DNA of 14,856 nt from NCBI GenBank assembly GCA_003049485.1, contig PYST01000584.1, positions 1-14,856 of the forward strand, in the 5' to 3' direction. The translations under genes were made by a program, and so were the position numbers. The notes below the pieces were generated by a model, which saw only the letters and a list, made by a program, of their open reading frames with translations, had not been told where the DNA came from and made no database searches. Each line of letters begins with the position of its first letter. Position 1 is the first letter of the stretch. The stretch comes from Ophioceras dolichostomum. Its lineage: Eukaryota; Ascomycota; Sordariomycetes; Magnaporthales; Ophioceraceae. Of this stretch, positions 1 through 8,672 are shown piece by piece.

Positions 1-556
1 CAACACAAGACAGAACAGGGAGCCAAAGACCGTGGCCTGTCGCGGCAACTATGGTGGCATCCTTGGTCTCATCTTCCCCGAGAGAGCCCTGGGAGAGGCT
101 TGGGGGAGCTCCTCGCTTGGCCACTGCCCCGGAGACCGAGGGGGATCACCCTGATTTTCAGACCCGGTAATAGTAGTGAGGGGGGGGGAGCATAAAGATG
201 ATGGGATGCATAAGAGGAGCGTAAAAGGAGGAAGGTTAAGCTCCAGACACGGTCACACGATATGGACTCGGCAGGACCTCATAGTTACACGCGTGCAATC
301 CATCGAGAAGCATTCTCTCTCTATTTCTCGATTGAACCGCTGACGCGGATGTGCCCAAAGATTGGCTCCAATGGTGCCACCAACTTCCCATCCGGCTTCC
401 CCTCCCTTCCCATCCCTTCCCAGCCCCGCCATCATCCAATTCCTTCAGCCCTATTTACCTCCCTATTTGGGCCGGCTGCCACGACTTCTGCCAGTGGGAA
501 ACAAGAAAACACTGTCGGCCCCGAGAATGAAGCTATGCTATGACAAGCTGTGTTAC

Positions 557-564
557 TGACGTCA
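557..564. promoter_or_regulatory. Perfect CRE octamer TGACGTCA
   Basis: TGACGTCA is the palindromic consensus for ATF/CREB-type bZIP factors (Atf1 and relatives in fungi). No gene start in the window lies next to it, so any target would be outside on the left or unannotated. A single 8-mer can occur by chance. Confidence 0.35.
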
Positions 565-1116
565 CTAGGAAGGGGGGGATACGAGGCATATACGTGCCTC
601 TCCATCGACCTCGCCGAGGGCACAGCAAGCCCAACAGGCAACAGAAATACTTCACTTTCCCATGGTCGAGTCAAGGAAAGGTGACAACGGATGGAGGTAC
701 TTTTTTCTCTTGTGCAAAGCTTTCGATCAATCCTCCGTCCCTCAGAGAAGAGGAAACCCTGCAATCTATCGGTCTGTGCCACTACTAAAGCCAGATCCTA
801 ATCTCCCTCCCATCTTACCACTAGACTACGCCCCAAGTATCTAGGTAGGTTTCTACTAGCTACCAGGTGGGCAACTACCTATGCAGAAGGACAGCGGCGT
901 CATGTGCGAGATTTCCGGGCGACTCTAGCGGCTCCATGAGTGCCTGACCACGAGTCATCGCTGGTAGTTGTTTACCGGCACGACAGGATCGCCTGCATGA
1001 CAGAATACGGTATGCGTGGCGAGACAACATCTGACTGACAAAGGCCTTGCCACGCCGCTCCTGTATCAATCACAAAGAAGAGGAGAGAAGAAGAGCGTTG
1101 GCCGTGACACGGGAAC

Positions 1117-1150
1117 TTAGGTAGGTCAGGTAGATAGGTAGGTAAGTAGG
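1117..1150. repeat. TAGGTAGGT-type repeat cluster
   Basis: Degenerate tandem TAGG(T/A) units, for example TTAGGTAGGT and ATAGGTAGGTAAGTAGG. Similar words recur in nearly every spacer here: 841-881, CCTACCTACC at 6821-6855, 8842-8854, 9664-9683, 10751-10762 and 13804-13813. This is a low-complexity dispersed motif, not a mobile element. Confidence 0.7.
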
Positions 1151-1553
1151 GAAACTGATTTTTTTTGGTCTTTGTTATGCTAGGTCTGCTAGCTATCTAA
1201 TAGAATAGGAAGTCTAGGGGCTGTTCGTCATTCCTCGTCGCAAGTGCTGTGAAGAGAGACTCCAGAATGTGTTTTGGGGGGTATCATGATGTAGCCCTCG
1301 ATTCTCTCATTCCCATCCGGTCCCATTCATGAGGGGAAACCTGAAGGGGGAAAATACCAGACCAAAGAAAAAAAAGGCAAGGCAAAAGAAAATTGAAGAC
1401 AGGACATGCCGGAGCTAAGGCGAAACTCTACTAACACAACCTTGTCTGCCTAACTAACTAGAGGAAGTAGGCAACTAACTCATGAAAGACCAAAAACCCC
1501 CGACGACGCGACTGCGACGTGAGCAACGCCAAAGCAAGAACAAACAAGAGGCC

Positions 1554-1643
1554 TTACTTCGACGGCGACGACTTGGACGGCCATTCCCACTTCATCATCT
1601 TCGCCTGAGCCTCGCGCTCCCTGCGCGCATAATCAGCCGCCTA
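1554..1643 (-). other. In-frame TAG followed by a 28-codon coding-like extension
   Basis: After TAG (1643-1641) the same frame stays open for 28 codons to TAA (1556-1554). The extension begins AADYARRERE and ends WEWPSKSSPSK. About 24 of 28 third positions are G or C, and the charged helical character (K, R, E, A) continues directly from the residues before the stop (KKAEAEKRA). This looks like the genuine C-terminus interrupted by one nonsense codon. One base would restore it: CAG, AAG, GAG or TGG. The possible causes are a real nonsense allele, a sequencing error, A-to-I mRNA editing of UAG to UGG, or readthrough. The terminal tripeptide PSK is not a peroxisomal SKL-type signal. The base after the stop is G, so the known leaky UGA-CUA and UAG-CARYYA contexts are absent. 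Confidence 0.6.
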
Positions 1644-2298
1644 GGCCCGCTTCTCAGCCTCGGCCTTCTTGGACAGGTCGCGCTCGACGCCGCGCTCCGT
1701 CGTCTTGCCGGCGTCGTGCTGGGCCCCGTACTGAGCCTGCTTGCTCTTGTCGCCGGCGAGGCCCGCGACGGCGCCGCCGACGGCGCCCGTGACGCGGTCG
1801 CCCACGCCCGAGGTCAGGTCCGAGAGCTGGCCCTTGGCCTCCTGCTGCTGGCCGTCGAGGTTCTGCTTGCGGCCGGCTGCCTTGAGGTCCTGGAATGTCG
1901 AGAGAAAAAATGCGTTGTTAGGACAAGGTCGTGTCAAATGGGTTTGGGGGAATGGCAATGTAGATGGATGTATGAATGGGTGGATGGATGGATGGATATC
2001 TTACCTCAGAACCGATGAGACCGCCGACGGTCTCCTTGGCAGATCCCACAGTCTGGTTCCAGGAACCAGCCGCGCGGTCCGGGTCGTCCTTCGTGACGCC
2101 GGAGGCCGTGGCTGTGAAGCCGGGGCCCTTGAGAGTGGCGTGCGACGCGTCGTGCTCGGCCTGCGCCTTGTCTTGTTTGGCCTTCCCGTCTGCCTGGTCG
2201 CTGTTGCTTCCGACCAGTGCGCCAAATGTGTCCTGGACGGCGCCGGTGGCCTTGTCGTAGGCAGCCTTGAGGGTGGAGGTGTTGTCGTTCGAAGCCAT
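1641..2298 (-). CDS. CsbD-like stress-type protein, two exons, ending at an in-frame TAG
   Basis: Exon 1 runs 2298-2005 (98 codons) and exon 2 runs 1889-1641. The 115-nt intron (2004-1890) has a GTAAG donor, a CCTAACA branch site and a CCAG acceptor, in phase 0. The start ATG follows CAACA, a good fungal context. The 180-residue product is hydrophilic and rich in Ala, Gly, Lys, Asp and Gln, with no signal peptide or membrane segment. It shows two CsbD-like repeats. The weaker one is at about residues 9-55. The clearer one is at about 76-135 and carries the spaced G-x-W-x-Q-x-x-G-x-x-K-E-x-x-G pattern; the intron falls inside it. CsbD is a bacterial general-stress protein of unknown activity. 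Fungal relatives are usually annotated as CsbD-like or mismatch/cruciform DNA-recognition proteins, and I infer a LEA-like protective or DNA-associated role. The frame stops at TAG 1643-1641, but coding-like sequence continues beyond it (see 1554-1643). The upstream region carries stress-type motifs. Confidence 0.85.
1963..1998. repeat. (GGAT)n microsatellite in the CsbD-like intron
   Basis: Imperfect GATG/GGAT tetranucleotide repeats, the last four units nearly perfect, lie just inside the 5' splice site of the intron (minus strand reads TCCA repeats). They are likely to vary in length between strains. Confidence 0.75.
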
Positions 2299-2450
2299 TG
2301 TTGCTGGTGATTTTGAAGGGAGAAGTAATTGATGTAGGTTTTGTAGTTGATTCTGGAATGATAAGTCTTATTGATCAAGAAGTGTGAAGATGATAGTTGT
2401 GTTGTTGATCGTTCGGCTGGAGAGGACAAACGAGGACAAGGGCCTCTCTT

Positions 2451-2471
2451 CTTATACCTGTGATCGAGGGG
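2451..2471 (-). promoter_or_regulatory. TATA box and STRE of the CsbD-like gene
   Basis: On the minus strand TATAAG (2456-2451) lies about 155 nt upstream of the ATG, with an A/C-rich, ATG-free leader between them. AGGGG (plus strand 2467-2471) is a stress response element core, 10 bp upstream of the TATA element. A second core in the other orientation, CCCCT, is at 2567-2571. STREs bind Msn2/4-type zinc-finger factors, which fits a stress protein. The sites are seen; the function is inferred. Confidence 0.5.
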
Positions 2472-2699
2472 ACGCTCTTGCTCGTTGCCCGGCCCATCTC
2501 CACCGTAGCTTCCCTCATTGGGACAACCAGAAACAGCTGGATCTGGCTAGATCGTCGATTCACTTGCCCCTTCCAACTGTACTCACTGGTGCCTGCCTAA
2601 AAACTGTTTTGCGTATGATCAAAGAACAACGCAATAGGCGTGCAAGTCGTGAGGCGTCGTTGCCCGCTGCACCCTGGTTGGTTGTATTTCAGGGGTCCA

Positions 2700-3206
2700 T
2701 GATGTCATCCTTCCGTTGGTACGGAGCAAAGCTGCCGGTGGGCTCAATGGATTGATGATGTCATGGGCCGCCACATGGCAACTGCACCCAGCACTACTGG
2801 GGAGACCCGAACAAAAAAATGGGAAAGGGGAAAAGGGTCTTGCAGCCTCGAATTCGGACATGTGAGGCAATTCACGGGCACAATTGGGTGGGCCAAACGA
2901 CGTAATTGTGGATGTGAAGGGTTTTGGAGGTCCAGAATGTTCGATCCCATGTCTGACGTCTGGGCAGCAGCAAGATGTTGACCACTGCAGCGGGACATTT
3001 CTACTTACACGCGCATGCATGACATTCCGCGGCAGCCTTGCATACGTTGTCTGTGTGCCTGTGCCTTTTGTTCCCCTTGCCCGTGCTTCCTCCTCCTCCT
3101 CAATCCATCCAGATCTATCTCGTGGTTCTTTCCGAGGCTTCCGCAAAGTCTCACTCACGATGAACTAGATGGCCACCTGTCCAGCCGGTGTTTGTAAGTG
3201 ACGTAA
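2700..3206. promoter_or_regulatory. Cluster of CRE-like bZIP sites upstream of the CsbD-like gene
   Basis: Four ATF/CREB-like elements occur in about 500 bp: two identical octamers TGATGTCA (2700-2707 and 2756-2763, 56 bp apart), TGACGTC (2954-2960) and TGACGTAA (3199-3206). They lie 400-910 bp upstream of the CsbD-like ATG, beyond its STRE/TATA core. In fungi, Atf1-type bZIP factors downstream of the Hog1/Sty1 stress MAPK bind such sites. The link to this gene is inference. Confidence 0.4.
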
Positions 3207-3668
3207 GGTGCCATGGAATAGGCCGGCGCAAGGCAGCCGCTTCTTGAACTAGGTCCTTCGTGAACCGTCAACCTAGTCGAAATACAGTAGGCACCTATGG
3301 TAGCTTTGAAAATATAACGGAAGCACTGTATGATGTCTCTCTCTCTGACCAGTGTAGTCGCCTTGTGCTATTCCGTACGACTTCCTTTCTGTCCGGCCAA
3401 TGGTATCATTCTGTGCGGTGCGAGCTACCCGCAGCAATGTTGTACATGATAAAAGTCAAAGAGATGTGTTGCCCCGATCGGATCCATTCGCAAGTTGATA
3501 CACCCGGTTGTGTGCGTATGCTGTGTCCCTGTGTAGTAGGTTCCATGTTTCCTGCCCACTCCCTTTGCGCCTGCTCGCCTCCAAGAAAATAACGTAGAAT
3601 ACACGGCCAAAGCAAAGAAGATTCCCATCAAGGATGCTTTTCTCTCTCTGTTCTCCAAGTACGTCCTC

Positions 3669-5396
3669 TCAGTGCTGGCTCCACTGGATGGTGTTCAAGT
3701 CCACTCCCTCCTGTACAAGCTCCCACAATGGGCTGAGCTCCCGGAGGAATGACACGCGGTCCCTAACCGCCTGTAGGACGTAGTCGATCTCCCGCTCGGT
3801 CGTGAAGCGTCCGATGCCGAAACGGATGCTGGAGTGCGCGCTCTCGTCGCTGTTGCCCAGGGCCCGCAATACGTAGCTGGGCTCCAACGAAGCTGAGGTG
3901 CAGGCGCTGCCGGAGGAGAGGGCGATGTCCCTCAAAGCCATCAGGAGTGACTCTCCCTCCACGTAGGCGAACGACACGTTGACGCAGCCAGGGTAGAAGT
4001 GGTTCGGGTCGCCGTTCTGGCTGGTGTGCTCCATTGCCAGAAGGCCCTTGAGTAGCCGGTCGGAGAGGAACTTTATCCGGTTCGAATCGTACTACATGGA
4101 CCAAACCTCATCGTGAGAAAAACACCAAACAATTGAAGTGGAGAAAACTGGGAGCACGGGGGAAGACACAAGACATGTGGCAAGGGAGCAAGCAAGCAAA
4201 GTGAGTCTTACCTCCATCTCTTCCTTGGCGATGCGGCAGGCCTCGCCAAAGCCTACGACCAGGGGAGGCGCCAAGGTGCCACTCCTCAAGCCTCGCTCCT
4301 GTCCACCCCCGCTGATAATCGGATCCAGCCTGACTCTCGGCCGCCTACGGACGTAGCAGGCGCCGATACCCTTAGGACCGTAGATCTTGTGAGAGGAGAT
4401 GGACATGAGGTCGATGTTCATGGCGTTGACGTCCAGCGGGATCTTGCCAACGGCCTGGGCGGCGTCGGTGTGGAAGAAGACCTTCTTCGCGCGGCAAAGC
4501 TTGCCGATCTCCTCTATTGGCTGTATGACGCCGATCTCGTTGTTGACGGCCATGATGCTGACGAGGGCGGTCTCGGGCCGGATGGCGGCCTCGAGCTCGG
4601 CCATGTCGATCAGGCCGTTGCTCTGCACGGGCAGGTACGTGACGTCGAAGCCCTCGTCCTGAAGATGCCGGCAACTGTCGAGCACGCACTTGTGCTCCGT
4701 CTGGCTCGTGATGATATGCCTCTTCTTGCCGGACCGGCCGAAGAAGCGGGCGACGCCCTTGATGCTCATGTTATTGCTCTCGGTGGCACCGCTGGTGAAG
4801 ATGATCTCCTTAGGGTCGGCGCCGATGAGGTTCGCGATGTGCTCGCGGGCATCCTCCACGGCCTTTTCGCTCTCCCAGCCGTAAGCATGCGTCCGCGAGT
4901 GGGGGTTACCGTAGACCGAGGTGAAGTATGGAAGCATGGCGTCGAGCACGCGCGGATCGACCGGGGTAGTCGCTTGCATGTCGAGATAAATCGGCCGCTG
5001 ACCCTCCTCCATCCTAGCTATGCCCTGTAGGACCTCTTGGGGGTGAACGTCAATATATGGTGGCCAATATAGCAATTCGCAAACGGGGCCTACCTATCAC
5101 ATACCGGTCATCGGAGCGACGGATCCATCGGGACCATGCTGAGATTGCATCGCCAGGCTGGCCTTCTCGAATTCTTTCCGGTCCAGATGGATGGCCGTGT
5201 CTATCTTGGCCTCGGCGAGCTGTGCGCTCCCTCTCCTGGTCTCTGAGACGTATGTCCGAGCTGGTATCCTCTGAAGAACTGGCACGCATATCGACGACGC
5301 GCGAACGACTCGCTGAGATGCTGAGTGAATTGAAGGCCTGGTAGCCAGGCGCGAAGCCTGTCGCAGAGCTGAAGCTGCGATGTTCGCCATTGTCAT
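3669..5396 (-). CDS. NFS1: Mitochondrial cysteine desulfurase Nfs1
   Basis: This PLP enzyme takes sulfur from L-cysteine for Fe-S cluster assembly on the Isu scaffold, working with Isd11, acyl carrier protein and frataxin; it also supplies sulfur for tRNA thiolation. Exons are 5396-5105, 5035-4212 and 4091-3669. Introns are 69 nt (GTATGT donor, TTGAC branch) and 120 nt (GTAAG donor, GTAG acceptor). The 512-residue product has an Arg/Ser/Ala-rich, acid-poor mitochondrial presequence (about residues 1-60, ending near ARTYVS). The enzyme core starts at RPIYLDMQATTPVDPRV (111 onward). It includes TSGATESNN, the PLP-stacking His in QTEHKC, the PLP Lys314 in SSHKIYGPKG, the SGGGQERGLRSGT loop, and catalytic Cys436 in SSGSACTSAS. 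The distance from Cys436 to the C-terminus (76 residues) matches human NFS1. The tail SPLWELVQEG is the eukaryotic NFS1 signature. The exon 2 acceptor is slightly ambiguous (5035 or 5017). The ATG at 5396 is the first in frame; a second (5390) follows two codons later. Confidence 0.97.
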
Positions 5397-5400
5397 TGCT

Positions 5401-5406
5401 TTACAT
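5401..5406 (-). promoter_or_regulatory. Start-stop uORF (ATG TAA) just upstream of the NFS1 start
   Basis: The minus strand reads ATG TAA AGCA ATG ACA ATG. A minimal upstream AUG directly followed by UAA therefore ends four bases before the NFS1 start codon. Its own context is weak (T at -3), while the NFS1 ATG has G at -3. Start-stop elements can stall initiating or terminating ribosomes and lower translation of the main frame. Whether this one acts depends on the transcript start, which I place in the CT-rich tract near 5430-5500. Confidence 0.55.
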
Positions 5407-6245
5407 CGATGGTGCGCGATGAGTTGAGTTAATATGAAGAGAGAGAGAAATAAAAATGGGAGGAGGTGTTGAGGACAAGGAGAAAAAAACAAGCTCGGCG
5501 CTGCTCTCAAAGCGCTGTAACTGGTCGCAGAATAGTATTTTTGCTAGGATGCGATTTTCCGCCTTCTCCAAATTCTCCTCTTTCCCGTCTCGGAGATCGG
5601 TCGGCCGTAAAATCGGAGCGTCACTTTTGCCGGCTTTTGTTCTCTTTGATTGGGTAAGCTGGCCGAATATTCAACCCCACTTGCCAAACTGGAACTAGAC
5701 TAGACCTTCGAATAAAGGAAGGGCTGGCACACCGTCTCAATGGCTGCTGGGTGCTGTGTTCTCACAAACGGAGCTCGGCACGAGGAGGGGATGGAGCAGG
5801 CAGATGGAGCAGGGAGGAGGGACTCGGGCAGGGTGTGACGTTGTTTGCTTGGCCGCCCCCTGCTTTGCCGCTTTTTTTCCCCCGCCAAAGCCCAAAGCGA
5901 GACAGCTGGAGTGACCAAGTGACAGAGCTGGAAGCGCAATCGCATCACAGTGCTTCACAGGCAGCCTCATAACTGTTCCCTTTACCTCCGTACTCCGTAA
6001 TCCTCCCTAACTTGCTGTCCGTTGTTCTTGAGACCTTCAACTCTTCCTTACATAGCTCTTTAGAATAGTACGCTTTCCCGTTGGTTTAGCTTACCTTTAG
6101 AATTGGCTCTGCGCCCAGATTCCATCTCGACCTGTCAGGTTCTCTCCCAACTCTCTCTTGGCTCCTTGTCTCTCATCTCCCGCCAAACCGAAAAGCAGCC
6201 TTGTGCAAGCTGCGTCATCAGTCGCTCCGCCAGCTCGCTTCCACT

Positions 6246-6320
6246 GTAAGCAGGCCTGGTGGGCGGATGCGCCACAACATCGCACAGCAAGCCAAGCAAA
6301 GCTGATCCTCGTATGCTCAG
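6246..6320 (+). other. Possible 5'-UTR intron of RVS167
   Basis: GTAAGC donor at 6246, GCTGATC branch-like site at 6301-6307 and CTCAG acceptor ending at 6320 define a 75-nt candidate intron. Its removal would delete two upstream ATGs (6267, a 12-codon uORF, and 6313, a 4-codon uORF) from the leader. A further ATG at 6371 opens a frame that overlaps the RVS167 start out of frame. The signals are visible, but splicing is unproven. Confidence 0.35.
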
Positions 6321-6566
6321 CCACTGAGGGCGTCACCACCCAGGCACCTCCGTACCGAATCGACCAGGGCATGACTTGTGAATCTCCACAAAGAAGATCG
6401 TTCAGCCCCATCTCCAGACCAAGACCCCTCCGACTTCTTCCTCGAAATCCCCATCTTTACGCTCTATTCGTGATCCAAACAACCCTTCTCGCACGAATCA
6501 ATTCTCGAATTCAAAGCCATCTTCTCTCTTCCGCTCTGAATTTGCCAGAGCGAGGGGCGACTCAAG

Positions 6567-8439
6567 ATGAGCTTCCGAGGCTTTCAGAAGTCTGTGGTTC
6601 GGGTAAGCAACAAGCTACACTATTCGGCCGGTACGCCCGGGTTTTGTGTGCGGGGGTTAGAGGGGCTCCCGGGTTTTTGGGCCGGCGGCTCTCCGTGCCG
6701 AACGAACGCATCGCCGCAGGGTCCGTTCTGTCCGGCTGTTTGAGAGCCGTTGCGGGCTAGGCTTCGAGATGCGGACGACGGGATCAGCGGGATCAGTTGT
6801 GGCCTCCCTTAAAAAGACTACCTACCTACCTACACCTACCTTAGGTACCTACCTTCTGCGCTCGAGAACCTAAGTGCTAACCAGGTCTTACCACCACCCC
6901 CGCGCAGGCGCCACAACAATTCAAGTCCAAGTTCAACATCGGCGAGCACACAAAAGACCCGGTCTACATCGACGCCGAACGACGGTTCCAGGAGCTGGAG
7001 AAGGAGACCAAGAAGCTGCACGATGAGAGCAAAAAGTACTTCGAGGCCATAAACGGCATGCTGAACCACCAAATAGAGTTTTCCAAGGCCATGACCGAGA
7101 TATACAAGCCCATTAGCGGGCGCATGTCGGACCCGCTCTCGCTCGAGGTCCAGGGCAACCCGGAGGGCATCCGGGCGTGCGAGGAGTACGAGGCCGTCGT
7201 GAAGGACCTCCAGGAGACCTTAGCTCCCGAGCTGGAGATGATCGAGTCCCGCGTGATCCGCCCGGCCAACGAGCTGCTCGACGTCATCAAGGTGATCCGC
7301 AAGTGCGCCACGAAGCGCGAGCACAAAAAGCTCGACTACGACCGGCACCGGGCCAACCTGAAGAAGCTCCAGGAGAAGAAGGAGAAGACGATGAAGGACG
7401 AGAAGGCCATCTACAAAGCCGAGGGCGAGGTGGAGCAGTCCACGCAGGACTTCAACTACTTCAACGACCTCCTCAAGGACGAGCTGCCGAAGCTGTTCGC
7501 GCTCGAGCGCGAGTTCATCCAGCCCCTGTTCCAGAGCTTCTACTACATGCAGCTCAACATCTTCTACACGCTGCACGAGAAGATGCAGCACTGCGACATC
7601 GGCTACTTCGACCTGACCCTGGACGTCGAGGAGGCCTTCGCGGCCAAGAGGGGGGACATCCAGGAGCAGGCCGAGAAGCTGTCCATAGTCCGCTTCAAGA
7701 CCACCGGCCAGCGCCGCCCGCCTAAGTACGGCGGCACCACGCCCTCGCGACCGGCGCTCGAGGCCGGGAAGTCGCCCGCCTTGCTCACCATGGGGCCTTC
7801 TTCTTCTTCTCCCTCAGCAGGCGCCACGTCGCCATCCCTCAAGCCCGCCGTACCCGCAACCTCCGCCGCGACCTCCCCAGCAATACCATCATCCACGAAA
7901 CCCGGCTTCTACCAACAACAACAGACAGAATCAGCAGTTGACGCCCCACCACCCCCTTATTCGGTCGGTGGTGCAGGTGCAGGTGTGGCGGTATCGCCGG
8001 CACTCAAAAGCCCCGCCGCGGCCTCCCTCGCGGCCGCCGTGGCAGCCAAGGGGAAGCCGAAGCCTCCGCCCGCGCCAAAGCCGAAGCCGAGCCGGCTGAG
8101 CGCGAACCCGGCCGCCGAGACGGTCACGGCCCTGTACGAGTACGCCGCGTCCCAGGAGGGGGACCTGAGCTTCCGCCAGGGCGACGTGATCGAGATCGTG
8201 AGCCGGACGCAGAATCCTAATGAGTGGTGGACGGGGAGGTTGAATGGGAAGACGGGGCAGTTTCCTGGTGAGTTTACCTACCTCCCTTCGTCGCCCCTAG
8301 TATGCTGTTCTGTTGTTCCCCATGGTTTCTTTTCTTTTTCTGCTCCGATTTCGTTTCATCGTGGAGCCCGAGATCGCTGATCACATGGGTTTTTGGCGTT
8401 GCTGTACAAACAGGAAATTACGTCCAGCTCGGCAGCTGA
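6567..8439 (+). CDS. RVS167: Rvs167-type BAR-SH3 (amphiphysin-family) endocytic protein
   Basis: Exons are 6567-6602 (12 codons), 6908-8267 and 8414-8439. Intron 1 is 305 nt with a textbook GCTAAC branch (6876-6881); intron 2 is 146 nt with a GTGAGT donor. The product has 473 residues. The start MSFRGFQKSVVRAPQQF matches the Rvs167/Hob1 N-terminus, so the tiny first exon is secure; it encodes the amphipathic helix of the N-BAR. The BAR domain spans about residues 6-277 (landmarks DAERRFQELEKETKKL, KREHKKLDYDRHR, YYMQLNIFYTLHEKM). A Ser/Pro/Ala/Gly-rich linker (280-415) holds a PPPY motif (360-363) and the Pro-rich segment KPKPPPAPKPKPSR (393-407). The SH3 domain is at about 416-473 (ALYEY, EWWTGR, FPGNYVQL) and ends the protein. 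The family heterodimerises with Rvs161, bends membrane at endocytic sites and links to actin through SH3 partners. Intron 2 splits the SH3 between FPG and NYV. Confidence 0.96.
6818..6855. repeat. CCTACCTACC repeat in RVS167 intron 1
   Basis: Four near-perfect CCTA units followed by ACACCTACCTTAGGTACCTACC, inside the long first intron and about 20 bp before its branch site. This is the same word family as the TAGGTAGG clusters elsewhere, on the opposite strand. The intron also repeats CCCGGGTTTT (near 6637 and 6669). Confidence 0.7.
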
Positions 8440-8672
8440 AGCGGATAAGCTGAGTAAGGGGGTAGAGGATGTTGTGTGACTTGTTTCTGATTGTACGTGC
8501 GTGTTGGGCTTGCGAAAGAGTCCATTGTGTCGTCAACGAGCGCGAACCCGGCTCCGTTGTCGGCGTTGGTCGGTATCAGTTTCGGTCGGTTTCGTCGATC
8601 GGTTGACGAGCTCGCTCTGTGTGAACCCGGTCACAAACAGGCAGCTTCTTATATCGTTTAGTTAGAGAGGAA

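Larger units (their letters stand above)
1..1553. other. Gene-free left flank
   Basis: I see no supportable gene here. Open frames are short, overlap on both strands, and show neither conserved motifs nor the GC-rich third positions of the real exons in this window. Frame 1 of the plus strand is open from base 1 to about 195, without a recognisable protein sequence, so a gene end entering from the left can be neither shown nor excluded. The stretch holds a G run near 181, a pyrimidine-rich patch (about 400-430), one perfect CRE octamer (557-564) and two clusters of TAGGTAGG-type words (841-881 and 1117-1150). The last few hundred bases are presumably 3' flank of the minus-strand CsbD-like gene. 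Confidence 0.6.
2299..3668. other. Spacer between NFS1 (3' end) and the CsbD-like gene (promoter)
   Basis: Both flanking genes are on the minus strand, so this stretch holds the 3' flank of NFS1 and the promoter of the CsbD-like gene. I see no protein gene: the open frames overlap on both strands and lack conserved motifs. The right part (about 2700-3210) carries CRE-like words: TGATGTCA at 2700-2707 and 2756-2763, TGACGTC at 2954-2960 and TGACGTAA at 3199-3206. Confidence 0.6.
5397..6566. promoter_or_regulatory. Divergent NFS1 / RVS167 promoter region
   Basis: These 1170 bp separate two head-to-head genes. On the NFS1 side the minus strand is pyrimidine-rich (about 5430-5500) and carries a CCAAT box (ATTGG at 5649-5653, about 255 nt from the ATG). 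On the RVS167 side the plus strand has long CT-rich stretches (about 6120-6180 and 6420-6540), typical of fungal transcription starts and leaders. There is no convincing TATA box. TACTCCGTA (about 5991-5999) is the reverse complement of the TACGGAGTA word seen elsewhere. I see no protein gene inside: the longest plus-strand frame lies in leader sequence and overlaps the RVS167 start out of frame. Confidence 0.6.

Noticed and set aside
1669..1760. Alternative intron that would remove the TAG of the CsbD-like gene
   Set aside because: An acceptor-like CTGATTATGCGCGCAG lies beyond the stop, but upstream donors are only GTCC or GCAAGA, and using them would delete coding-like sequence.
1482..2310. 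Plus-strand frames of 178 and 189 codons
   Set aside because: They lie opposite the CsbD-like exons and run through its intron; the minus strand has the domain pattern and splice signals.
4076..4096. GGTTCGAATC, resembling a tRNA B box
   Set aside because: It lies in NFS1 exon 3 at the splice acceptor; no cloverleaf can be built around it.
4389..5030. 213-codon plus-strand frame opposite NFS1
   Set aside because: Exact antisense of conserved NFS1 exon 2; its composition follows from the GC-rich third positions of the real gene.
5634..5653. HapX-type extended CCAAT site in the NFS1 promoter
   Set aside because: The CCAAT box is present, but the downstream RWT position reads AAG, so the extended iron-regulatory consensus is not met.
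7177..7725. 182-codon frame inside RVS167
   Set aside because: Shifted-frame shadow of the BAR domain, arginine-rich low-complexity translation.
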